Shown: positions 56,301 through 64,000 of the stretch, piece by piece | Numbering within the stretch: position 1 is the first letter of the stretch | Layout of the letters: every line of letters starts with the position of its first letter | DNA from: Sambucus nigra | Taxonomy: Eukaryota; Streptophyta; Magnoliopsida; Dipsacales; Adoxaceae | Direction: 5' to 3' | DNA length: 64,000 nt | Assembly (NCBI GenBank): GCA_949130495.1 | Contig: OX422217.1 | Location: forward strand, 540,579,137 to 540,643,136 | Notes under the pieces: generated by a model | Seen by the model: the letters and a program-made list of their open reading frames with translations, nothing else | The model's database searches: none | Told to the model about the DNA's origin: nothing | Program-made: the position numbers and the translations under genes

Positions 56301-58100
56301 GTTGAGGGTATGTTTTTCATTCATGGGCATGAGGGTAGCATTCTTTTTGACACGGTAGCATCACATTCATTCATTAAATCTAATTTTGCTAAACGGGCTG
56401 GGTTATTAGAGACAGCGGGTAGCCTCTGTATGAGTGTAGAGTCGCCAGTAGGCAGCGGGGCTTTGATTCGCTCGATTTGTCGAGGAGTAGACATTTTTAT
56501 TGGGAGGCTTAGTTTAGCAGCAGACCTCTTAGTGTTAGATATGGAGGGGTATGATGTCATCTTGGGCATGGATTGGTTGGCAGGTTACCGGGCTACGGTG
56601 GATTATTATGAGAGGACAATCGTGTTCTCCATTCCGGGACAGGAGATGTTCCTGATAGCAATGCCGCTTCCTGAGGGAGGGTCACGCACTCACTTATATT
56701 ACATTGAGGAGGAAAGCTCACAGGAGGTGGTAGTCCCTTTAGACTCTATTCCTGTAGTGAGGGACTTTGAGGATGTATTCCAGGAGATACCAGGATTACC
56801 ACCCAGCAGAGAAATCGAATTTGTTATCGATTTAGCACCGGGGACGAGGCCGATTGCTCGGGCACCTTACCGCATGGCCCCTTCAGAGATGCGGGAGTTG
56901 AGGGAACAGATTTAGCAACTACTGGGTCAGGGTTTTATTCGGCGGAGTACATCGCCGTGGGGTGCGCCGGTGTTGTTTGTAAAGAAGCGAGATGGTTCAC
57001 TCCGCTTGTGCGTCGATTATAGGGAGCTGAACAAGGTGACGATACGGAATAAATATCCGTTACCTCAGATTGATGATTTATTTGACCAATTGAGAGGGGC
57101 GTCTTACTTCTCCAAGGTCGACTTGAGGTCAGGGTATCATCAACTGTGTATCCGAAAGGGGGATGTTCCTAAGACCGCTTTCTTATCGCGATATGGATCA
57201 TATGAGTTCAGGGTGATGCCCTTCGGGCTCACCAATACACCAGCAGTGTTCATGGATTTAATGAAAAGGGTTTTCAGGGAGTACCTAGATCAGTTTGTTA
57301 TCGTGTTCATTGATGACATCTTAATCTACTCGCGCACCGAGGAGGAGCACGCAGAGCATTTGCGAATGGTTTTACAGACACTGAGGGATCATCAGCTCTA
57401 TGCCAAATTAGGGAAGTGTGGATTCTGGCTACGGGAGGTACAGTTCCTTGGTCACGTCGTGTCAGATCAGGGTATTGCAGTAGATCCGAATAAAGTGTCG
57501 GCGGTGAGGGAGTGGGGACAGCCCACGACACCGACCGAGGTGCACAGTTTTCTGGGTTTGGCCGGTTACTACAGGCGATTCATTAAGGGATTCTCTAAGA
57601 TTGCAGGACCTTTGACGAATCTGACTCGGAAAGGGGTACCTTTCAAGTGGGATGATAGTTGTCAATTAGCGTTCGACGAGCTAAAGGACAAGTTGACATC
57701 TTCACCCGTGCTTGCATTGCCAAAGGGAGGGCTAGAGTATCGGGTTTACATAGACGCATCCTTACGGGGTCTTGGGGGTGTGCTCCAACAGGAGGAAAGG
57801 GCTATAGCTTATGCTTCCAGGAAGATAAAGCCCCACGAGAGGAATTACCCCACTCACGACCTAGAGTTGGCAGCGGTCGTTTTTGCTTTGAGGATATGGA
57901 GGCATTATCTTCTAGGAGAGCAGTTTACTCTATTCACGGATCACAAGTCACTTCAGTATCTCTTCACACAGAAGGATCTGAATATGAGACAGAGGCGGTG
58001 GCTAGAATTCCTGAAGGACTACCAGTTTGATATTCAGTATCATCCTGGTAAGGCCAATGAAGTAGCAGACGCATTGAGCCGAAGGCCCACTGGGGAGATA
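56301..58100 (+). pseudogene. pol: Element A protease, reverse transcriptase, RNase H
   Basis: The protease motif reads D-T-V-A, with Val replacing the invariant Gly of DTGA, so the protease is probably inactive. A TAG at 56,913 splits protease from RT; the frame resumes directly. RT blocks [25 protein letters not shown] and catalytic FIDD are intact. RNase H shows [14 protein letters not shown] and ADALSRR. The frame is continuous with gag and integrase. Confidence 0.92.
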
Positions 58101-59636
58101 TCGGAGGTATGGAAAGCAAAGTGGAGAGAGCTTCGATATGAGGACGACGTAGACAAGGCTTGCATGTCAGCATTATCCATCACACCCAAGATCATTATGC
58201 GAGTTGTGAAGGCTCAGGCAGAGGATCAGATTTGTCGAGATAGGGTGGGCCAGTTGTTAGCTGAGGGAGCAGAGGGTTACTCAATTAGCTCAGAAGGAGG
58301 CCTACGCTTTAATGGGAGGTTAATGGTGCCAGAGGATGAGGATTTGAGGCACGCTGTTATGACAGAATCCCATGGTTCAAAATTTGCGGTACATCCCGGT
58401 GGGGATAAAATGTACCAAGATATGAGGAGGCAGTATTGGTGGGGAGGGATGAAACGGGACATAGCGGAGTTTGTTTCGAAATTTGCCACGTGTCAGCTTG
58501 TGAAAGTTGACCACCAGAGACCATCAGGGATACTACAGCCATTAGAAATTCCTGTGTGGAAGTGGGAGAGCATCTCCATGGACTTCATCACAGGGTTACC
58601 TGTATCGCAGAGGGGTCACGACTCCATATGGGTTATTGTGGATCGGTTGACTAAGGTGGCCCACTTTTTGCCAGTACGCACAGACTTTGAGACGATGCGA
58701 TATGCACAGCTATTCATAGCATAGATTGTTAAGCTGCATGGGGTACCAATAAATATTGTATCCGACCGAGACAAAATCTTTGTCGCCCACTTTTGGCAGA
58801 GCTTTCAGGAGGCAATGGGCACGGAGTTGCGCTTGAGTACAGCGTATCACCCACAGACGGACGGACAGACTGAGAGAGTTAATCAGATGCTGGAAGACAT
58901 GCTCAGAATGTGCATTTTGGACTTCGGGGGAGGATGGGAGAAATATCTTCCTTTGGTAGAGTTTGCGTATAATAACTCTTACCAATTCAGGATTGGCATG
59001 GCACCGTTTGAGGCACTATACGGAAGACCTTGTCGTTCGCCCGCTTGTTGGTTAGAGGTGGGGGATAACAAACTCTTGGGTCCGGAGATTGTTCAGGAGA
59101 CATCTGCCAAGATAGAGTTAATTCGAGGAAGAATTCGGATAGCTCAGAACAGGCAAAAGAGTTATGCTGATGCTTCTCGAAGACATGTGGAGCTAGAAGT
59201 TGGGGACCAGGTTTTAGTCCGGGTATCCCCAATGAAAGGGGTGATGAGGTTCGGCAAGAAGGGTAAGTTAGCACCGCGGTACGTAGGGCCTTTCCCTATT
59301 ATTGAGAGGGTGGGACCGGTGGCGTATAAGCTTGGGTTACCAGAACATCTTCAGCGGATACACGATGTATTCCATGTAGCATCGCTGAAGAAATATCGAA
59401 GGAGCGAGAGAGCCTTTTAGCACATTCCACTCGAGGAGATCGACTTACAGCCAGACATCTCGTATGAGGAGAGGCCGGTAGCTATTCTGGATCATAGTGA
59501 GCGGAAATTACGATCCAAGGTTGTTCCATTGGTTAGAGTACAGTGGGGTCATCACAATGTTGACAAGTCTACCTGGGAGCGGGAGGAGGATATGCGGGAA
59601 CAATATCCAGAGCTTTTCACAGCAGGTACGATCTAA
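58101..59636 (+). pseudogene. pol: Element A integrase with chromodomain
   Basis: The zinc-binding region has H..H, then F-A-T-C where C-x-x-C is expected, so the first Cys is Phe. The triad D (SMDF), D (VSDRD) and E (GQTERV) is complete. A TAG at 58,722 lies inside the core, between the first and second Asp. A TAG at 59,418 lies before the chromodomain (KVVPLVRVQW, then STWEREEDM). The natural stop is TAA 59,634, shortly before the polypurine tract. Confidence 0.9.
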
Positions 59637-59657
59637 TTTCGGGGACGAAATTCCTTT

Positions 59658-59671
59658 ATAAGGGGGGGAGT
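59658..59671 (+). other. Element A polypurine tract
   Basis: A purine run ATAAGGGGGGGAGT that ends two bases before the 3' LTR. Confidence 0.8.
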
Positions 59672-59672
59672 A

Positions 59673-62423
59673 TGTAACACCCCGTATTTTTGGTACATTT
59701 AAAATTTAATTAATTCGGAACTTCTAAATTACTAGTGTGTTGTAATTAAATGAATTAATTATGGTAGAATAATATATAAATATTAATCTGGGATTGAATG
59801 GTTAATATTTAGGGAAAAACTTATTTACTAAGTGAATAGTAATAATGTAATTACGTCGTTTCGAGTATTAATGACGAGGTATGTACTTATCACATCCGGA
59901 AGTCGGTATAGACTATATTGGGTGGGGGATAAGTATTTTTATAAATTAATTCGGATGCAAATTCTGAGTGTACAGTTGAGTCCGGATGGGCCGAGATAGT
60001 CGGAAAAGTGTACCGGGGGTAGTAAACGGGTCACGGGACGTTTTTAGACATAATCGGGCCCACTCGGGGGCATTTTGGTCACTTGGGCTTGGCCCATTAG
60101 TCAAATAACGGGATTTGGGAAATTAACCTAATAAAAAGAAATAAGGGCATGGCTGAGCTTAATTAGAGAAAAGAATTAAAGGGTTAGGAAACCCTAGCAG
60201 CAGCCAAAGCCATTTGGGGATCTCAAAAGAGCAAACAAGGTCATCTTCAACCTTGGAATCCATCGCAAATTCAGACACTACGAAACCTAAGGCAAGTGAA
60301 TAACTTGCAATAGCATTAAATCTGTCTTTCAATTCATATTTGTGTGATGTAATGAATTAAAATTCGTTTTGGGGTTTCATGGCATAAACATGGGGTTTTG
60401 ATAATACAAAAGAAAACATTAATCTGATTTGCCAGAATTTATGAGGATTTCTGTAAAATCTAATATTGGAATATTGATGTGTATCTGTTAGAATGATATC
60501 CGGATAAATTAGAACGAGTTTGATGAAGAAATTTGGAGTGTAAATGTGTTTAAGGATAAAGATAGATTTTTCCCCAAAATTATGAATCAGTAGTTTATGG
60601 ACGAATTGATGATTATTGTGGACTTTCTGGGGAATCCTAATAAGGTTTCTAATATGTACTGGTGTTAAGAAGGCTTAAAATTCATGTTAGAAGAGATTAG
60701 GGTTTAAGAAAATCCGTCCATGGCTGCCCTGTCTTCTCGAAGAAGACGAAGACCTGTTCGATCGATCGATCGACGGTCTGGGGTCGATCGATCGACGGTC
60801 GCCAGATTTTGGCAGTTTCGCCAGTTAGTTATATAAGAGGGGAAATTCATATAAAAATCTTATGTAATTAATTATTGAGAAATTAAATACATGAGTTTAA
60901 ATCTAATTAATGGTAGATAAATTAATTAGGGTTTGAGGCTAATAAATTAGAGTCGGGAATTTTGACTCGGGTAAATTTATTTTGGGCTACGAGAGTAAGT
61001 CCAAATTTATGGTGGGGTCGACACCAAAAATAACTTAATTAATTAAGGTGAAATTTAATTAATATTTAGAGTTGGACCATAAACTCTTAATAATTTTAAT
61101 AGGCTTATGTTACGGATTTAGCGAACGGTATAGCCGGGACTTTTATATTTATATATACAGAGGCGATGGTATATATATATATGTGGTGTACACAATTAAT
61201 ATCAGTGATTAGAGATTTTATACTATAGAGCTATAGGGGGAGGTTGCGCGTAGTGGATGAATCCCCTAGCTTGAGGAGTAGGGTGAGTATATTCCCGAGG
61301 TCATAGAGTCCATTATATGGGTGAGGGACATCTCACTTTCAGGGAAGGAATAAGACCGCCTCCAATTATTTATTTTTATCAAGTTGGTGTGAAAATTCTG
61401 ACTTCGGATAACTAGGCTATGTGATTTTACCTAGTGGGATAGCACTTTATATAATTTACATTCCGGGAGTATTTTGCTCGGGAGAATGCAAGTTGTTATA
61501 TATATTACGGTATGATTGTGAATGCTGAAATATGATTATAAGTATATAATTGGATAATTAATTATATACGGGTTATTAATGAAAAATATGAGTTATTTCA
61601 CATGTATAACAAGTGTAGAAGTTATATGAATTTAAAAAGGGAAATGATTTAGTTGGGTTGATGTTACTAATAAGTTAAAAATCATAATCACTACATACTC
61701 AGTTAGAGTAGGGTGGGTATAAAGGAACTTTGTTAATTATCTAGTCATGAGATAAATAATTAGGTAATTTAATTAAAGCGTTAATAGTGTACAATAGAGG
61801 AAGGGTAAGGAAGTCCTCAAGAGAGTGCGATACTATCTAAAAATATGAAGAGCATGCCTATTTATTTATTACTGCAAGTTAATCATTTGTTAAATATTTT
61901 TCAAATGTTTTGGGTACTAATCCTTGCTATAAAAACTTTTAAAAACCCTTTTAGGTGTCCAACCACAGGGACGCCAGCCTTGACTATATTCCAGGGATCC
62001 GTTGCTGCAGCATATGTGGATGTTGCGGGGTTTTGATAGACGCCTCATTCTTCATTCTTAATGTAGAAGTTCGTGATTTGTATTCGAGTATGTTGCTCAC
62101 TTTCCATTTATTTGTATTAGACTTGTTGGGAGTTTGTTCTTGTCTTTATGGGATTTATTATTTGGACCGTTGGTTTATTCGGTCAATTATCTTTACTTGT
62201 GGATGATTATTTCAGTTATCGGTGATTGTTATATAATTTTATTTTCCGCATGGGTTTTTATTTAAATAATGAAAGATAAAAATATGGCACCAGTCTATTT
62301 TTCTCACTTAGGTGGTTAGTAATTTAATAAGACGACAGTGATGCTAAGAATGGACCAAATGAGAATACTGTTCTAACTTGATTTAGGACTGATCACCCGG
62401 GATTAATTAGGCGGGGTGTCACA
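59673..62423 (+). repeat. Element A 3' LTR
   Basis: 2,751 bp, the partner of 52,084-54,833 with scattered single-base differences. It carries the same palindrome cluster (60,757-60,800) and the same conserved acceptor block. The frames at 61,845 and 61,955 are LTR sequence. Confidence 0.95.
60757..60800. repeat. Palindrome cluster in element A 3' LTR
   Basis: Identical in layout to 53,169-53,212: two TCGATCGATCGA-type runs each followed by CGGTC. Confidence 0.9.
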
Positions 62424-62509
62424 TATATTCCCTCTTTACGATTTTTTCCCCTTAGCGGTTTGATTTTAATACATTTATTTATAAAAAAACGATATCAGTG
62501 GCTACTTGG

Positions 62510-62900
62510 TCGTATGGTTTGATAGAGAGTAGTGTAACTATTTCTTGCAACCATTTATTCCTTGAACCACAACATATTATTCATCAATAGAAGAACAAAG
62601 GATGTATTTTCCATCTTTAGATAATATCATATGACAAACTTCCCCAATCAATGAAAAAATACTTAAAGAAAAAAATCTTGGGAGACCCAATTGTATTTTA
62701 ACTCAAAACTAATGCAAACACTGCACAAGAACTCATAGTATGCCCGGAACACATCCTATTAAGCTGCTGAAGTTGCTAATATTTTTCCACCAAGTTTAGA
62801 GGAAATAACATAAAAACTAAACTTTACGGAGACAACTATAAAATTTGAGAGAGTAAAAGAAATGATTTTAACATAAGATATATATATACATCATTCATAC
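62510..62900. other. CACTA interior, no gene recognised
   Basis: AT-rich sequence between the LINE target duplication and the foldback element, with no coding feature that I can support. Confidence 0.35.
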
Positions 62901-62902
62901 AT

Positions 62903-63209
62903 CACACCTAGTTATAGGCCTTAAAAACTTTTTTCCAAGTTTTTTCGTTTTCTCTTTAAATTAATCTTTCAATAAACACATGTTGGTCAAAATACATTTT
63001 GTAGCTATTTTTAAAAAATCCACAAAAAACTACTCAAAATACTTTATTTATAAGGGTCTGCGCCAGCAGTTTTTTGTGAATTTTTTAAAAATAACTACCA
63101 AATATATTTTGACCTAATTTTTTGAATATGGGTTGATTAGAAGGTTAATTTCAAAAGAAAAATAAAAAATTTGGAGAAAATATTTCTTAGGATCTAAAAC
63201 TAGGTGTGA
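62903..63209. mobile_element. Foldback or MITE-like inverted repeat
   Basis: Two arms of roughly 140 bases are inverted copies of each other. The outer ends read CACACCTAG (62,903) and CTAGGTGTG (to 63,208). The best-conserved inner parts are GGTCAAAATA ... ATTTTTAAAAAAT ... CACAAAAAACT and its inverse at 63,070-63,120. A spacer of about 30-40 bases (near TTATAAGGGTCTGCGCC) separates them. No coding sequence is present. The family is not recognised. Confidence 0.65.
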
Positions 63210-63441
63210 ATGGTCGTCAGTAGGTTATTTAACTTTGAGCTTTTAGATGATAATTTGAAACTTATTTTACTTTGTTATGGAGTCAAACAACCCTCGAAAG
63301 CTTTATCCTTTCTTTGAATGTTATGATAGTATATTTTTAATTAGTTTATAAATACCTTTGCACTATTGTGTAATATTTTGATACTAACTTTGTACATATT
63401 GAATTGTAAGTAATATAGTGTGTTTGTTATGTATGATGCAG

Positions 63442-63970
63442 CAAAAATATAACCTGGAAGAATGCCGGAAGGCCATTGTTTTGGGCCAGACGGGCAAAGC
63501 TTGGAAAGATTATAAGTCAAAATTATTAACACAGATATGAGAAGAAGCTAAAGGACCAAATTCTACTCGCCATCTTACATTGCTCAAGCCCCCTGTAATG
63601 AAGTCACATGAATGGGGTGATTTTGTTAAATATCATTTTCCACTGAATTTGATGTAACTGAATTTGATTATTTATTTTTTATTTTTATCAATAGACTAAG
63701 GTCTACTTTTAATATTCTCGCATTTCTTGCGATTATGTATGGTTTCTCTTATTTTAATAGGTAAAAAGTGAAAATTTTAAGGAGGCTAGAGCAAAGCAAA
63801 TCCATCCACACACAACTAGTCGTAGAGGCTATGCAAGACATAAGGAAAACATGGTATGTTTCCCCTTTTAAAGTTGTATACGTCACAAATAGCTTACATT
63901 CTTTAATAATTCTATATATTAATATTTTGTAGATAGCTGGAGACCCAAATAAAACTATACGCCATGTTGT
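63442..63970 (+). pseudogene. Exon-like remnants of a plant En/Spm-family transposase (PF03004-like)
   Basis: Three exon-like pieces. Piece 1 (from 63,442 after TGATGCAG) has a TGA inside and shows W-K-D-Y-K-S-K-L, then K-P-P-V, then E-W-G-D-F-V-K-Y. Piece 2 (63,761-63,853, between TTTTAATAG and GTATGT) shows A-R-A-K-Q-I-H-P-H-T, then R-R-G-Y-A-R, then E-N-M. Piece 3 starts at 63,933 after TTTTGTAG and meets a TAG. The series W-x-x-Y-K-S-x-L ... K-P-P ... W ... R-x-x-x-x-x-x-H-T ... S/G-x-x-x-A-R fits the 'plant transposase (Ptta/En/Spm family)' domain. The junction of pieces 1 and 2 does not keep phase by the simplest sites. Confidence 0.5.
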
Positions 63971-64000
63971 TGTTTAGATAAGGAGACAAAGGAGAGAAAA

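Larger units (their letters stand above)
52084..62423 (+). mobile_element. Element A: Tekay chromovirus, near-intact
   Basis: A plus-strand chromovirus of 10.34 kb. The LTRs are 2.75 kb and differ by only a small fraction by eye. The target duplication TATAT is perfect (52,079-52,083 and 62,424-62,428). The initiator-Met primer site and polypurine tract are intact. Gag-pol reads as one frame of 1,537 codons (55,023-59,636) with five stops and no frameshift. It is inserted in the 3' tail of a LINE and is the youngest insertion of that nest. Confidence 0.96.
51704..62491 (+). mobile_element. 5'-truncated LINE, split by element A
   Basis: About 0.44 kb of LINE remains: 51,704-52,083 plus 62,429-62,491. 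It ends in an A-rich tail (ATAAAAAAACG). It is flanked by an 18-bp direct repeat with one mismatch: ATATCGGTGGCTACTTGG at 51,686-51,703 and ATATCAGTGGCTACTTGG at 62,492-62,509. A long target duplication plus an A tail is the mark of LINE insertion. Confidence 0.75.
48923..64000 (+). mobile_element. Probable CACTA (En/Spm) element, left end in window, with nested insertions
   Basis: CACTACAAGAAAAATT at 48,923 matches the En/Spm terminal inverted repeat (CACTACAAGAAAA). The following 200 bases carry repeated ACGACA/TGTCGT motifs in both orientations, as expected for subterminal transposase-binding repeats. The other end (TTTTCTTGTAGTG) is not in the window, so the element would extend beyond 64,000. 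A LINE with element A inside, a foldback element, and exon-like remnants of a plant En/Spm-family protein lie within it. That all of 48,923-64,000 belongs to this element is inference. Confidence 0.55.

Noticed and set aside
55731..56330. 199-codon Leu-rich minus-strand frame under element A gag
   Set aside because: It is the antisense of the Gln-rich linker (CAG read as CTG), a known artefact.
1..64000. tRNA, rRNA or snRNA genes
   Set aside because: The tRNA-like matches found were all retrotransposon primer sites. I saw no cloverleaf or conserved box pairs.

Overview
The window is nuclear repeat DNA from a flowering plant, probably a eudicot. Evidence for this is the set of plant-specific element families: Tekay-type chromoviruses with a C-terminal integrase chromodomain and an initiator-Met tRNA primer site, Tat-lineage Ty3/Gypsy elements with a second RNase H, an endogenous caulimovirid, an En/Spm-type CACTA end and a plant-style LINE tail. 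I recognise no host gene, tRNA, rRNA or CRISPR array. Every coding region is broken to some degree. The species cannot be named from what is visible.

Layout, left half (1-33,459). A partial Tekay-like LTR end (1-357) and a short flank lead into element D, a Tat-lineage Ty3/Gypsy element on the minus strand (854-33,459, 519-bp LTRs, imperfect TSD TCAAT/TCCAT). D carries gag, protease, RT, RNase H, a second archaeal-type RNase H and integrase on the minus strand, plus a plus-strand antisense gene pair (1,808-5,517) with its own TATA box and at least one frame-preserving intron. A 31-bp minisatellite separates these two convergent units. Element C, a minus-strand Tekay element (5,901-26,536, TSD TTCCC), is inserted in that minisatellite. 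Element B, a plus-strand Tekay element (6,915-17,811, TSD TCCAT), is inserted in C's left LTR. The order D then C then B is fixed by the nesting.

Middle (33,460-48,922). This is a mosaic of old relics: a plus-strand gag relic; a minus-strand gag relic with primer site, LTR and TATA box (36.9-38.6 kb); a 44-60 bp minisatellite; a deleted Tat element F (RT start, protease, gag, primer site and LTR, minus strand, 40.4-43.5 kb) abutting an antisense-gene remnant; a decayed Tekay-like LTR piece; and a minus-strand endogenous pararetrovirus (44.5-48.9 kb) with the order coat protein, CCHC knuckle, movement protein, protease, RT, RNase H, viroplasmin-like remnant.

Right half (48,923-64,000). A CACTA terminal inverted repeat interrupts the viral coat-protein region. 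Inside the probable CACTA interior sits a 5'-truncated LINE tail flanked by an 18-bp duplication. Inside the LINE sits element A, a nearly intact plus-strand Tekay element (52,084-62,423, TSD TATAT) whose 1,537-codon gag-pol frame has five stop codons but no frameshift. Beyond it are a roughly 300-bp foldback element and exon-like remnants of a plant En/Spm-type transposase.

Two patterns cut across elements. The LTRs of A, B and C all hold a candidate GC-AG leader intron, and a cluster of CpG palindromes always lies inside it. The Tat elements carry antisense genes placed tail-to-tail with pol, next to minisatellites.
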